Shown here piece after piece: positions 1 to 12,419 of a stretch of 64,000 bases of DNA. This DNA is from Topomyia yanbarensis (Eukaryota; Arthropoda; Insecta; Diptera; Culicidae): the NCBI RefSeq assembly GCF_030247195.1, contig NC_080672.1, positions 372,938,166 to 373,002,165 of the forward strand, given 5' to 3'. The notes beneath the pieces are model-generated. The model was not told the origin of the DNA and did no database searches. It saw only the letters and a program-made list of their open reading frames with translations. Every line of letters starts with the position of its first letter. The stretch's first letter is position 1. Both the position numbers and the translations under genes were made by a program.

Positions 1-2570
1 GGCACATATTGAATATGACACAAGCATTAAAGCGGCCAGGCCAACTGTGCAGCGTACAAAATAAAGATGATTCAAAATAATACGGCAATCATATTATTCA
101 GTTAATGAATAATTTAATCAACGGATTATTTTGAACCTTGAATAAGGAAGAAACGTGGACAACCGTACGCAACCGTTTCAATTTGATGGGGGTTTGGTAA
201 ATCGGTGGGAGTGATTTTGCTAAGAAGGTTATAATGTCACTCCTTTGGTCTTCCTTCCTGGGATGGGACAGAGGTATTTAGACCTGTCCTGGCTAATGCT
301 TACAGCTTATAGCGCCTTTACTTGCTCTCTGAAATGAAACATAAAACATAAAGAGTCTAACTCAATTAGATACATCATCAAGCGACAAGCAATACAGGAT
401 CGTGAAAACAGAAACCTCGATATCCTCTATAAATACTATTTTACACTGAAGCAAAACTGCCAAGAGAAGTGTAATATACTAATCAAAGCAGCTTGCATGT
501 CAGCCAATGAACCCGAATAAGGACACCAAATCTTCCGCAAAAAGACTAGACACCACAATCCCCTGTCCGTATCGCCCCACTCGAGCACAGGACTTGTTGA
601 CAGCATTGAAATTTACGAAAATTCCTTCGAAACCCTCTCGAATGAGGCATTGATATTTCTCGCGCTCGACCGGAACGCCACAGACAGACAAATGGCATAC
701 GGAGGACTTAGCTTTAATCTAGAACAGCTAATCTAATAATGCAGATCACGCTACGTTAATGACGGTATCTAAGCTATAAATATAAATAAATAAAAAACAG
801 CTCAATGAATAAATATTATTGATATGCAAACTAGCAGATTAGGTCAAGATCAAGATAATCAGAACGAGCTCACCGGATATAAATGCGACATCCAACTCTG
901 CCAAGCAGTTACTCTGCCGGGGTAACACTGGCAGAAAATCTGCTGGAGCAGAATGAAACTGACATTCACAAATGGATAGATATTTAGTTCCTGGCAGCGA
1001 TGATCAGGACGTACGAGGAATGTCGCCTCTGCTGCCGATGGTGGTTGCGGGGCGGGCTCATACAGCCGATCAACACTCGTTCTTTGTTGATCGGATTTGA
1101 CATTCGACTCCACCATTGTAGAAATATAGATACCGGAAACCACAAAACAAGTTTGATCCTCTGAATGGGAATTTACAACACCCAGGTCCTACATTTTGTC
1201 CGCCAACTTTAACATATTTTGTGGATTCGGTACCCTCAGCACTTTCTGCGCGCCTAACCCGTATTTTATTTTATTATCACAGTAAAACCGCAGCAAAATT
1301 AATCAAATTCACTCATAGTTTAGGAACATTAACATTTTGATTCACTTTTTTTAAATTTTTCACAAAATTTAATCCCGATACAATTGACAGCGAAAAATTT
1401 GCACCTCTTGCGTCGACGATTGCTACGATCGGACTCCCTAACCAGCAAAGTAATGAATATTTCACAAAAATTTCGTTTTGTTATGTATCACAAGAAGAAT
1501 ACGAACAGGGAGCAGCTGAATGGAGTAGCCTGTATCAGAAGGCAAAAATGATTCCAGGTACACAGAAATATCACTCTTTTGTTCCTATTTCAGAAAATAG
1601 AATTGCCGCGAAACTGTTTTCGAATGACGAAACACCAAGTATTTTTAGCATATATAAACGAACAAAGTGTTAAGGTGTATATAGAAGATAGGAATTATAT
1701 ATAATAGGAAGAAATAAATTTTAGTATAAAAAATGACCGATAGTGATTTTATAAATCGGACCTATAACTTGCAACATTATCCTCTTATCATCTTGGTGTC
1801 AAAAGGTAAGTTGTAGAACTTATCATGACTATTATGAAAATCGTGCGATTGTTGATGGAGAAACGCGAATAACTTATGAAAAGGGCGTAATTTAATGAAT
1901 TATTACTTTTTGTCTAAACAAAATTTAAAATATCTAGAAAACGACTACATTTTCGAAGATTTTTGTAAAGAGCATTTTGATTCGAAATAACATTGGGAAT
2001 CACATTCTATAAAAAAATATTTTTGTCTGTAACATAGTATAGACTTGAAAAACATGTACAAATTTGTTGTTAGAAAAACTTTTTATTGATAGCTTCTCCA
2101 TCATAAAATTAGACTTAAAATATTTCTTTTTTATTTAGATTTTCACTGGCAAAAAACAAAAAATTGAAAAAATGGGTTTTTTTTAATTTCAATTTTTAAT
2201 ATAAATTATATTTTTTTTGAAAATCGGCACAATTTTTTTTTCAGTGTATATTTTTTTACAAAGATTAATGAATGCCCTGCAACTCATTCTCGAATAGTTT
2301 TGCTGAACAAATTATGGTTTTCGTATTATTATTGTTTGTTCATTATGCATGCAAAACACATACGCCCTTTTTAAAAAAAAGCTCTTGAGTCAAAATGGTC
2401 TAATAACCTGTGGAAGTCATGGAGACTCATAAACCAAACATAGTTGCAATTTTTTGTTAAAATCGGAGATGGTGGATTTTTATGGTCGGCCACTTCCCCG
2501 TGGAATTCCTCACTTGCGATCAACCATGTATTTTTTTTTTTTAATTCTCAAGCTAAATGATCAGAGAAAC
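1..2570. other. AT-rich region without a recognised gene
   Basis: Two short minus-strand frames (500-691 and 859-1143) have somewhat more balanced composition than their surroundings, but show no domain I recognise and could be decayed TE code. From 1700 to 2570 the DNA is A/T-homopolymer rich. The segment 2130-2265, including TTTTTTTCAGTGTATATTTT, recurs in reverse at 63880-64000. Confidence 0.4.
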
Positions 2571-2581
2571 TTTATATACCT

Positions 2582-3061
2582 TTAACCCCATTAAACCCAT
2601 TTCTTTCAATAACTATAAGTTTTGGCTGAGGCAAGACTAGCTTATAAAATTAATTGTTGAGATTATTAAATTTCATTTGAGCACTAGCATATATACGTAT
2701 TATTCGTAGAATTGCAATTTGTCTGGCTAGATCCCGCTGGATCAGTGCTGCCAAGGACAGTTTCTGTTAAGGGCGTAACATAAATTTTTGATATATTTAG
2801 GATGACTCGAATTATTATTGAAAACTGATAAACCCTATCAATTTAGGCTGTCTTCGACTACCTTTTCCATACACTTTGATTATTGTAAATATTTTAGGGG
2901 AATTGTACTGAGCATTGGATGGTAAATTTTGAGTAGCTTGCAGCACTGCGAAAGAAGAAACTAAAATAGGTTTTTCATGCTCCTTGATCCCTACAGTTTT
3001 GACGAAAAATTGTTTTGGAGCCGTATATGCGCCAGGGAAAAGTCGGATAAGAATGGATTAA
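2582..3061. mobile_element. piggyBac-like MITE with TTAA ends, copy 1
   Basis: A non-coding element of about 480 bp bounded by TTAA on both sides (2582-2585 and 3058-3061). The right end reads AGAATGGA-TTAA, matching the inverted ends of sister copies at 8555 and 21595. Aligned landmarks in the same order are a CAGTGCTGCCA(A/G)GGACAGTTT block, GATATATxTxxxxTATGAxxC and a TAxCACTGCxAxxGAAG block. Known: piggyBac superfamily elements duplicate TTAA and have ends starting with CCC/TCC. There is no transposase, so the copy is non-autonomous. Confidence 0.6.
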
Positions 3062-3519
3062 TGTATATTATATTAATATTAACTTTTCATACTAAATTAT
3101 CACAATGTTCACTTTCTTCTTGCCTTTAGAGTATTACAAATAACACGGTGCTATAGTGATTTTGTACTTTTCAAGTGACCTAGATTATGTTGTAGATTTC
3201 ATCAAATGCAATTCAAGTTAATGTTCTAAAAATGCTGTATTCCCTCAAAATCTTGATATATTGCAAATAATTTCGCATTTCCCGGACCTTTGCCGCTAAA
3301 AAAATCTACACTGAAGAGAAGACATTTCCAACGGCATGCTAAGTTATGTTCTTTTGTTTAAATTACTCTCCGGGTTTAGGACAACAATTTGTAAACAATC
3401 AATATTTTGCGATTTTTTCATGAAAATTAGGAAAATTACTCAAGATTCTTATTTTATTAAAAAATTAGAGGGATTTAGTTCTGCATTTAACGATCTGTTT
3501 ATCTCCAAATTCGGTTAAA

Positions 3520-4090
3520 AATGGTGAAGTTAATTTTTGTTTCTCCAAATTAGATACTTGCTTGCATGAACTCTTCAGAGATTAGTTAGGCATTGTGCGC
3601 ACTATGGCATTCTATTTACAAGAAAAATGAAGCTTCAAGAAAAAGTATTAAAAATTTTTTTTAATTTTGGGTCGCTGAACACGAAAACAATATTCATTTT
3701 TTGTTCAAAGAACCGATTTTGTAATTTTCTCAAAAAACTCGTTTTTGAGCACTTTTTGTAGTTTTTAGTCAATATTTCTTGTCAAAATTTCAATTAATTT
3801 CGTCGATATGCAGGTTGAAAGATACCGAGATGCCCTTTCCAAAACATATAATATGTGTCGATCATATGTAGAATTTTTAGTGCTGCAAGCGACCAAAGTT
3901 TAAAAAAAGTGCATTTTTGACCATTTTAAAAGTTATTCATTTTTAAATGATTTTTTTTACCGAAAAACAAATTTTTTTCGGACCGTTTAGAATCTGAGAT
4001 GACAAATAATATATTTACGTTAATTTTAAGCCTAATATCACTAACATCGGATGGAAAATATTGATGCTAAGGCACATTGAGCGAAATGGA
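3520..4090 (-). repeat. Diverged interspersed repeat, inverted relative to 7100-8470
   Basis: Contains GGGTCGCTGAACACGAAAA, GATGCCCTTTCCAAAACATA and GCAAGCGACCAAAG. The reverse complements of these recur in the same relative order in 7100-8470, and a related copy occupies 43200-43870. It is very AT-rich and non-coding. The class is not identified. Confidence 0.5.
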
Positions 4091-4113
4091 AATTTTATGA
4101 TTTTAGCGGACCC

Positions 4114-4285
4114 TGCCCTGGTGCGGCGGTTTAGAGGGTGTAGCACTGGTCTCATAAGCCAGCCGACAAATATTCGAGTCCCTATCGGGAAGGAGTCTCA
4201 GTGGGATCGTAGCACGTAATATTCTGTGAACTGAGAATCTGCTGTGAAGCCTGTTGAAGCAGAAAGCTAAAATTCCTTTAATTCG
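4114..4285 (+). repeat. tRNA-derived SINE
   Basis: A tRNA-like head starts near 4120, with a box A-like TTAGAGGGTGTAG, an anticodon-like loop CTCATAA and a box B-like TATTCGAGTCCC at about 4171-4182. A tRNA-unrelated body follows and ends in AATTCCTTTAATTCG. These are the internal RNA polymerase III promoter elements expected of a SINE. It is too diverged, and lacks stable paired arms, to be a functional tRNA gene. Confidence 0.5.
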
Positions 4286-4506
4286 TAAAATATGGAGGGT
4301 AAGGTGGGGTAAATCCGACCTAGTAAATGGTTTTGGCTGTAAACTTCCTATATATATGTAGCATTTTATTCGGATCTTGAGATTATTTTGAGATACAAGC
4401 TTTTAACGAAAATGTTCATTTTTGCTGTTTTTCAAAAATGGTGGGGTAAACCCGACCCCCTATGTTTTTGGTTGATTTAGTGCAGATATTACTCAAATTT
4501 TATGGT

Positions 4507-5600
4507 TTTGCCTTTCTCATATAAAAAGGTTATGCAATCACTCTGAAAAACATCAACCTAATCCCGGCCCGGAGGGCCGAGTGTCATATCCCATTCGACT
4601 CAGTTCGTCGAGATCGGAAAAAGTCTGTATGTGTGTGTGTATGTATGTATGTGTGTGTATGTGTGTGTGTGTGTATGTATGTGCGTATGTGTCAAATAAT
4701 GTCACTCATTTTTCTCAGAGACGGCTGGACCGATTTGCCCAAACTTAGTCTCAAATGAAAGGTGCAACCTTCCCATCGGCTGCTATTGAATTTTGGATCG
4801 ATCGGAATTCTGGTTCCGGAATTACGGGTTTCAGAGTGCGGCCATACAGAAATTTCTCATATAAACTATAGGAAAAATTAAAAATAGAATTTTTATTTTT
4901 GATGCTAAATGTGTTCAAGGTGCATGAAACGTCGAGATTTGATGCAAACTCGAAAAAAAAATTTGACTACGATTCACTTTTTTGGATTTTGGCACATTTT
5001 TGCCTTTCTCATATAGAAAGGTTATGCAATCACTCTGAAAAACGTCAACCTAATCCCGGCCAAATTTTTTTTTCGACTCGTTTAGGGTTTCTGGATTTTA
5101 ACAGGGGCGTAGTTGATGGTTTACGGAGAGGGGTTACACCCCCCCCCCTCTACTGTTCGCGCCCCTCCTTTAAAAATCTCCTTAAATCACCCCTCAGACC
5201 ACCACCCCATCCAGCCCTCATACCCCTCCCATTCAACCCCATCATCTTTAAACCACCACTATATCACAAATCATACCAATTTAAGCTGGGGAGTCGTTCG
5301 TTCATGGGACTTTCGCCCTCTTCACATACCCACCCCCGCATGACAAAATGAGTTAGCAAGCAGATAACATTGATCTAATGCTGATTAGGCTAAAGGAGTA
5401 TGATATTTTTTTTGTTTCAAGTTTTTCACCGTCGACACGTAGCTCATCAAGTTCGTGGCTGGCATGCCATTGTGTATAAGTGCAAAGTGTACTAAGAATG
5501 TAATGGACATTTCCACGATTATGTTGAACATAAAAAGCCTCCGTGCCATAGTTTAGAGAAATGAGAAAGGCACAATTGCACCGCTAGGTGGATTAAAACA
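4507..5600 (+). repeat. High-copy repeat A (TTTGCCTTTCTCA ... TGAGAAAGGCACAATTG)
   Basis: Starts TTTGCCTTTCTCATATAAAA and ends ATGAGAAAGGCACAATTG followed by CACCGCTAGGTGGATTAAAA, so the ends carry a short inverted GCCTTTCTCA/TGAGAAAGGC. Landmarks are CCCGGAGGGCCGAGTG, TTCGTCGAGATCGG, a TG-rich microsatellite, TCAAATGAAAGGTGCAAC, CATGAAACGTCGAGA and a C-rich block. The start sequence recurs at about 4999, giving a partial internal duplication. The open frames over the C-rich block (4899-5351, 5113-5343) are by-products of composition. Confidence 0.7.
4625..4690 (+). repeat. TG/TATG microsatellite within high-copy repeat A
   Basis: Runs of TGTGTG interrupted by TATG. The same position in the other copies of this repeat (24937-25003, 52568-52600, 59441-59463) is also a TG-type microsatellite, so it is part of the element rather than a later expansion. 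Confidence 0.8.
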
Positions 5601-7099
5601 GGTTTTTCAATGATAAATCAATGAATGTTGTGTTATTGAATTGTAACATGAAGAAAATGGAGTTCAATGTCAATCTTGGAATGCTAAAATCACGAGCAGT
5701 AGCACGTAATGATATTTCCATTTGCATCGGAGCAATTCCCTATCAGAAGGGCATAATTGATTTATAACACCTGGAGTTATTTATTTCAAACATATTTCGA
5801 AACAGAACCTGTTATAAATCCGGCTGGTTAGGTGTTAAAATAACAAAAAATAAAACAAAAACCTGGCTAATTATAATAAAAGTGTAACAAAATTTGATAT
5901 GATTTTATCAAAGTTAAAACTAAATGAGATATAATTTTTTCCCAAAAGTATATAGGTATTCTGTGAGAGAACTGTATTAGATATAATCATCTAATGACAG
6001 TGACCTAGTAACAAACGATCAATTCATAAATTGATGGTCTCATAATAGATTATGTTATAATATTGATATTATAGAAAACTGTCCGCAATCCACTTTTAAT
6101 TTCGTTATCTGAATATAGCTCCAGTTGTTATAAATATCAACCATAGTTATAATAGTGTTATTGTTTTGTTACGCTCTTCTGATCGGGTTGCTTGACGAAT
6201 ACTATAATCATCACGTTTTTGTGTCTTTCGTTTGTAATTATGAACCATTTTTCATAAAAATAATATAAAATAACAGTAAACATATATTTCAATTTGATAA
6301 ATAAACATTTTCTTAGCAAAAAAGCGGTCGGATTTACCCCACTATTTAGAGGTCGGATTATCCCCACCGCGTCATTTTTAATTACGATGCAATTAAAAAA
6401 AATGTTATGAAAAAGGTTGAACTAAATTCATCTACGCTCTTTGTAGGACTTTATTCAAAGAATTTAAATCCACTTACATTTTTTATGCAATCACTTTAAC
6501 AATCAGAAATATCCTGTAGGCAATCATGCACAAAAGTCAAATCAAAAGTTGAAAAAAACACACTTTTTGTCGTTTGAGCATCTCAATGTAGATTAATAAA
6601 ATGCTTTCATGCCACCATTATGATTATTTTCGATGCTCTACACGAAACCATTGATATTAGTTCGCGTAGTGCTTCTGATTTTCGGTAACAAAAAGGGGGT
6701 CGGGTTTACCCAACGGTCGGATTTGCCCCACCTTACCCTACTCACCACAGACAAAACAAAACTTTTCCAACGATATTTCCACATTTTAAAAAGAGGACTT
6801 AGTTGTACAATGAAATATCCAAAACCATTCAAATTCCGCAGGATGGATGGATGCAAGCTCGAGAAGACAGTACCCAACACAAACAATAACTATCAAGTAT
6901 AGAAGATTATTTCAGCCGAAAGTATGATTGTGCGAAAAATAAAAAGTTACAATTTTCACTCAGTGCTTCACACCATCTACATTTTTCATCCGACTTTTGT
7001 GACCATTGGATTAAAATTTATGCAAAAAGATTGTTTATCTCATTTGATTCTAAAAGAAATTTCTTCTGTCCTTGATTTATTATAAAAAATTTACTAGAA

Positions 7100-8470
7100 A
7101 TATGCATTTTTTTTAAAAAAAAAAGGTCGAACATTAGACTTTTTTTTTACTTTGGTCGATTGTAATCATAATAAATGTACAATTCTCGACAAACATACGA
7201 TTACGGCTTAAAAGCCAACTGTCAAAATTCTCTTTGAAAGGAAATTCCTGACAAATCGTTACTGGCTAAACGCAGTTCATAGTAGTTATTGCAAGAGAAA
7301 ACTTTTTTTCTTTTGTTTACTATAAACATCTGTGATTGGCGGGTGTCTGAAATTTCATTTCAAAGAGAATTTTGACAGTTGGCTTTTAAGCCGTAACCAT
7401 ATGTTCGTCGCGATTTGATCTACGCATATTATACATTTTCGGAAAGGGCACATCCATACCTTTCGAACTGTTTCGATCGGATCCTATTTGAACAAGATAT
7501 TGACAAATAACTGAAATAGTGCCCAAAACACCTTTTTCAAAGAAATCTTGAAAATGTTTTCTTGAAAAAAAGGGACTTGGTTTTCGTATTCAGCGATCCA
7601 AAATTAACTGAAGAAGCACCTTTCTTCTTAGCTTATCGCGATTACCTTAAAATTGTTAAAATCTGTCACATTAGATTCTGAAAATATGAAAAAATATTTT
7701 TCTGTAATAAAAAAAGCGGAAGCAAAAGAAAAACGTTTTTTTTTAACTTCGAACTTCTTTGAAAGGGAAATAGAGTATTATTTTCGTATTCAGCGACCCA
7801 AAATTAATCTAGAAAACACTTTTTCTCGTAACTTCATTTTTCTTATAAACTAGTGTAATCTTATTTAAGACTAAAAGAGATATGTGAAAAACAGAGCAAT
7901 TTTCACTCGGTGCCTAATAACATCACCAGTTTTTGTCGGATTTTCGTGATCTTAGGCTTAAAATTCACGTGAAAAGTTTTCCTGTCACATAAAATTTTAA
8001 AAGATTTTTTTTGCTGATTCATTTTTTTATGAAAAATCAACCAAAAATTAGTAATTTTACCAAACACTACTTTTTTTGACTTTGGTTGCTCATAACCCTA
8101 AATTGTTGATATTTTATCCTAACATGTTATACATTTTTGGAATGGGCACATCAATACCTTTCGAATGGTGAGTCGTTTGTGTTAATCGGAAGATTTGTTT
8201 TTGAAATATTGGCCAAAAACTGAAAAAGTGCTCAAAAACACCTTTTTTAAAAAATCACAAAAAAGGTTCTTTGAAAAAGGAAATGGATATGATTTTCGTG
8301 CTCAGCGACCCAATATTTACTTTGAAAACATATTTTTGCTTAACTTCATGCAATTAACCCAAAATTTGTAAACTAGTGTAATCATAACTTCCGTTGTTTT
8401 TCCTAATTTTATTTATGATCGAGCAAAAAAAAAAATGATTTTTTGAAAATTTTATATGAAACCGTCCCCT
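7100..8470 (+). repeat. Tandemly arranged diverged AT-rich repeat units
   Basis: Two successive units share landmarks such as TACATTTT(C/T)GGAA(A/T)GGGCACATC, TACCTTTCGAA and CAGCGACCCA. They lie in opposite orientation to 3520-4090. The block ends with CCGTCCCCTTAAAAGTTCATG, the reverse of a stretch near 43338-43358. It is non-coding; the short frame at 7653-7853 is a chance frame. Confidence 0.5.
7187..7410. mobile_element. 224-bp hairpin MITE
   Basis: Arms of about 66 bp are near-perfect inverted repeats. The left includes TTACGGCTTAAAAGCCAACT, GTCAAAATTCTCTTTGAAA; the right is its reverse complement with few changes. The MITE interrupts the 7100-8470 repeat unit, and the unit resumes after it. 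Confidence 0.65.
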
Positions 8471-8554
8471 TAAAAGTTCATGTGAGCAAGTTTCTGATTT
8501 GGAGAAAAAAATTAATAACATAATGAATGTTATGAAAAGTACCGCATAATACTT

Positions 8555-9081
8555 TTAATCCATTCATGCCCATGTTGTTTGTGAACAACAACGTTTTTAA
8601 ACAGCTATAACTTTTGATTGAGGCAAGATTTGCTCACAAAAACAAGTAAGGCTCAATAATGTGATTATTCCCTTTAATTTGAGTATTAACAGTTACAAGG
8701 ATCAGCTCTAGAACTGAAGTAATTGCAATTAGTCTGATAGGATTCCGATGGACCAGTGCTGCCAGGGACAGTTTACGTTGACGACGGAAAATGATTTTTT
8801 CATATATCTTCGTTATGATGCAATATTATTGAAAGCTGATAAAACTTATCAATTTAGACTGTCGTTGGCTACGTTTTCCACGTAATTGGACTATTGTAAT
8901 TATTCTAGGAGAATTGTATTTAGCATTAGAAGGTAAAAATTGACCAGCTTCTAGCACTGCCATGGAAGCACCTATCTTTATGAAAATAGGCTTTTCGTGT
9001 TTCTTGACCCAACCGTTTTCAAGGAAAAAAAGTTTTGAACCCCTACATGCACTAGAAAAAAGTTGGGCATGAAAGGGTTAA
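8555..9081. mobile_element. piggyBac-like MITE with TTAA ends, copy 2 (best preserved)
   Basis: Left end TTAA-TCCATTCATGCCCATG, right end TTGGGCATGAAAGGG-TTAA. These are imperfect inverted repeats flanked by the TTAA target expected for piggyBac-type insertion. The 519-bp interior is non-coding and is homologous to the copies at 2582 and 21595. Confidence 0.65.
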
Positions 9082-9559
9082 CAAAAGAACTTAACAAATG
9101 ACGGCGTAACTAATTTTTGAGACCTGAGCAATAGTTTTTTGCTATAAATCAATATTTTAAGGGTATATTAATTTGATCAAACGTAGGTTTGTATTGTATT
9201 TGACCAGACCTGCAACCTTTTCTGGATCACTTGAAAAGTTACATTCTTTTTTTATTTTGCGGCACCGTGTAATTATTCATTATGGTGCAAGAGTCGACAA
9301 AGTTTTTAATAGTATTTGTAGTATTTTTATAACAAGGTCGCCGAATGGTGAATACCTCCCAGTATTCGCCAGCTTCTAGCTCGTGCCTCAGCTTTGTAAG
9401 TTGCTTGACACAAATTGCGTCCTACATGCTCCCTAACGTCCCTAGGTGAAAGGGCGGCCAAGATGTGTTTGTCATATTTTCGAATTTACATAAAAAACTA
9501 ACAATCGTCATCATTATCTTAGTGACCTAGTGACCGAACAATCCGGATAATCCGAATCA

Positions 9560-10790
9560 TAATTGATATTTTAGATTTCCAGGTTTTTCGATCTTGAACC
9601 GCCAGTTCCATGGACGCCCACCGCACGCGCATCTTCCGCAATTGTGCACAGCCAGCGAGAGCGGGGTTTGCCCCGATGTCGACAACATCTTCTATGTCAT
9701 AACATTAACTGGTTTCTCTTTCGTCATTCCACGCTACAAGCCCAATTCACTGTAGTCTGCCAAGTATACAACCACGCTAATAGCCTTCCAATGTCAGCAT
9801 GGTTGTATACTTGGTACCGTTGAGGTTCATGCGTCTGCGCCATTCTCCATTTTCTACTGTGCTGCCGAGTATTGAACGCAAAATTCTTCTCCCAAACAAA
9901 CCGAGCACTCGATATCCTGCTTCCTACAACATCCATGCCTCAAGGCCGTACAGAGCAACAAGGAGTATCAGCGATTTGAATAGAGCAAATTTTGCGCGTA
10001 TCCTTAGGCTGTGGGACTTTAACTGACTACGTAAACCATATTCGCAGCAGCAACAAAAAATTTCTTTCGCGGCTATCATCGTTATCATATGTCACTAGGG
10101 TTCTAAGATATATGAATTGGTTTTAGCGTATCCCATCGATTTCCACATCGAACCCAACACGACTGCACGTTCTCTACCAGTTACCATGTACTTTGTCTTG
10201 CCAGAGTTTATAATCAGTTCGATTCTTGCAGCTTCCCTTTTAAAAGGCAACAATGCCTCTTCCACTGCTCTACGATCAACGCCAATGATATCGATATTGA
10301 TCGCAAAACCAAAAAGCATGTGAGATCTCGCGATGATGGTTCCGTTCCTTTGCATATCAGATCTTCATATCGCTTGATTTTATCCCATCCTGCGTTATAC
10401 GAATCAGTTTAATCAGTTTTGTCGGGAAACCATGCTCTGCATGGTTTATTGAATCGTATGCCGTCGTACAATCCACAGATAGTGAGTCCGCAAGTTGTAT
10501 TCCCGGAATATATCCAGAATTTATCGCATTTGGTCCGTCGTTGATCGTCCTTCTCGGCGCAGTCACCTGAACATGACACGAGCATGTACTGGATTCTAAG
10601 GTGTGGCAATGATATTTTGCTCTCTCGCTCAATTTCTGTAAATTTATTACGTAATAAATTTCGACTCCATATATTTTCCATATATCCACGTGCTTTACAG
10701 ACACCGAGCGAGAGAGCAATAGCATTGCCGCACCTTAGAAACCAGTACATTGGAACACGAGGACTACCTTGCAGTGGGGCAGAATGCAAT
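9560..10790 (-). pseudogene. Non-LTR retrotransposon reverse transcriptase remnant (minus strand)
   Basis: Read on the minus strand from 10562 down, pieces of one LINE ORF2 are recognisable across frameshifts: an AYDSIN motif and GFPTKLIKLIR (near 10400-10460), then GTIIARSHML and the catalytic-box region, then KTKYMVTGRERA. After a gap come ALYGLEAWM and WRRRMN (9830-9960). These are the finger/palm/thumb landmarks of a LINE RT followed by its C-terminal region. The active-site box expected as FADDI reads FAINI, so both catalytic aspartates are lost. Stops and frameshifts occur throughout. A hairpin MITE is inserted at 10585-10749. The 3' end fades out near 9560. I do not assign the exact clade. 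Confidence 0.7.
10585..10749. mobile_element. 165-bp foldback MITE inside the LINE remnant
   Basis: Starts TGTACTGG and ends CCAGTACA, with arms of about 55 bp (for example TCTAAGGTGTGGCAATG against CATTGCCGCACCTTAGA, and GCTCTCTCGCTC against GAGCGAGAGAGC). The arms enclose a perfect palindrome AAATTTATTACG-TAATAAATTT near 10635. The short frames over it are artefacts of the hairpin. Confidence 0.65.
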
Positions 10791-11659
10791 TTTCGACGCT
10801 CAAACCCTCTAACGCCCTGGTTGTGTATCCTGGAGGATTAGTGTCTTCAGTAAAGTATCTTGGATGGAAATGACCATTAACAACTTTGGATTTGATCTAG
10901 ATAAGTAGAAACTGATATAGATCAATTGTATCTTTTGACAGAGGCGTTCTATTGAAAAAACTTTCTTCGGCAAACTTGTTTCTTTTGATATTTTTAGCAT
11001 ACGTACCAAAGACACTTTTGCTTTATAATCTATGTAGATGGCGCTACATGACATTAAAAAAATACTCGAGAAAATGAATTTTAACATTTTTTTTTATCAA
11101 AAAATCTCTGGATTAAAATATTTTATTCCTAAATCTTCGAAAATATACAATAATAAAAACAAGTTTCTAGGAGTGATAGATGTTATCATGACATTTAAAG
11201 GGTGTTTTCATATATGTTCCTCAATTTCTAATAACCCACGAAGCGGCAGAGGGCGGCAGCTAGAGTTTTGTTTGTGACGAGGAGAGACCTTTAACTTATA
11301 ATTACGAAAAGAAATAAGTGGGACAATGCGTGGCTTTTCTTCTACAGACACATAAAATAAGGAAAAAATAAATAATTCATGTGAAATAATTCTAGTTCGC
11401 TTGAAACTTTTTGAGTGATCTAAAAATATGTATTCATTGTTTTTGAATTCAAATATGATATTTCGGACTGAGAATAAATTTATAAAGTAATTTCAAAAAA
11501 AAAATATTCAAACGCTGGGTGCGTCTTGTCTTCCCAACGGCCTTATCGTTTTTAAGCTCTCGGATAATATTCCGTCTAGAAAACAGTGAACAAAAAATGT
11601 TGGTTTGTTTACCCCTTGCTAATCGTCGGTTCAAAAAAAAACCATTCGGTCGAAAAACG

Positions 11660-11965
11660 TACGCTACCGCACGAAACTAACCTTCTATAGAACACTTATT
11701 AGACCGGTTGTCTTATCGACTATGCTGGACCAACGTACCCGTTATACGTAACAGGCAAGGGAACACATTTCCAATGGAATTAAAAGATTCAAAACACAAG
11801 GTATACTTTTTGAGTTAGAGACATTAAAAGACAAACAAGCTGTTCACGGAAAAAGTTGAATAACTTTGTAACAGTTGAGATTTGATAGTTTGTGTAGAAT
11901 GATTTTTGACGCCAAATATCTATCACCCGTCGAGAGATTCTTAACGATGAACCAAAGTATATGAT
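11660..11965 (+). pseudogene. Jockey-like LINE reverse transcriptase 3' scrap
   Basis: The + strand reads KLTFYRTLIRPVV followed by a broken frame ending in a PVERFL-like stretch. This resembles the thumb region (K-x-x-x-Y-K-T-x-I-R-P-V) of Jockey-type LINEs. It is short and full of stops, so this rests on the IRPV block alone. Confidence 0.35.
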
Positions 11966-12169
11966 AGAGCTTCCTGATTTAATTCCAACAAATTAGTCTG
12001 TGTATAGTTTTGTTCTATCGCATCCGTCAGTCCCGATCCCCTACCATTTGAATCGTCAACAGACATGAAAATAATGTACATTCAAGCGTTTCACCCGCAC
12101 TTTAATTTTTATTGAGATTAATAAAACTTGAACAATTATTAAAATATTAAAATTTGTTGAGCAGGAAAT

Positions 12170-12237
12170 ACCGCCCCCTGGTTATGCCGCTCGGGGCGCT
12201 TGCCCTCTTCGCCCCCCCCCCTTAGCGCCGCCACTGG
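12170..12237 (-). mobile_element. End fragment of a DNA element (CAGTGGCGGC terminus)
   Basis: On the minus strand it reads from 12236: CCAGTGGCGGCGCTAAGGGG, then a G-rich tract and AAGAGGGCAAGCGCCCC. A similar end, CTGGCGGCTCTAAGGGGAGG, lies on the + strand at 30473. CAGTGG-type ends are usual for hAT elements, but no partner end is visible here. Confidence 0.35.
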
Positions 12238-12350
12238 ATCAATATGAGATGAAATCATTGAAGAAACAGAAAGAGTGTGTATTTGTTGAATAAATAAAAA
12301 GTTTCATTCTTCATTTCATGAGCTGTTCTTCAAGACAAATACCTTCTTCT

Positions 12351-12412
12351 TGAACAGTTGCAACAAGTACGTAAAGATGTATACATCTTAACGTATTTGT
12401 TGCGACTGTTCA
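12351..12412. repeat. 62-bp near-perfect palindrome
   Basis: Two 31-bp arms match at 28 positions around the centre GATGTA/TACATC, with no loop. The left arm starts TGAACAGTTGCAACAAG and the right arm ends TTGCGACTGTTCA. It could be a small foldback element or extrude a cruciform. Confidence 0.75.
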
Positions 12413-12419
12413 TATGAGA

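Larger units (their letters stand above)
4296..6739. mobile_element. Non-autonomous TIR element with repeated GGGTAAA-CCGAC motif
   Basis: The 25-bp ends are inverted: left AGGGTAAGGTGGGGTAAATC..., right complement identical except one base. Variants of GGTGGGGTAAAYCCGACC recur just inside both ends (about 4438-4460 on the left; 6324-6368 and 6695-6712 on the right). The right flank is TA and the left flank GA, consistent with a decayed TA duplication. There is no transposase. A 1.1-kb high-copy repeat (4507-5600) is nested within it. Confidence 0.6.

Noticed and set aside
4899..5351. + strand frame of 150 codons rich in Pro/His
   Set aside because: It reads through the C-rich block of a high-copy repeat that is present, without the frame, in other copies (for example 59570-59760).
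9760..9815. 16-bp inverted repeat CCAAGTATACAACCA / TGGTTGTATACTTGG
   Set aside because: Both arms lie within the decayed LINE 3' region; most likely a local duplication, with no element structure.
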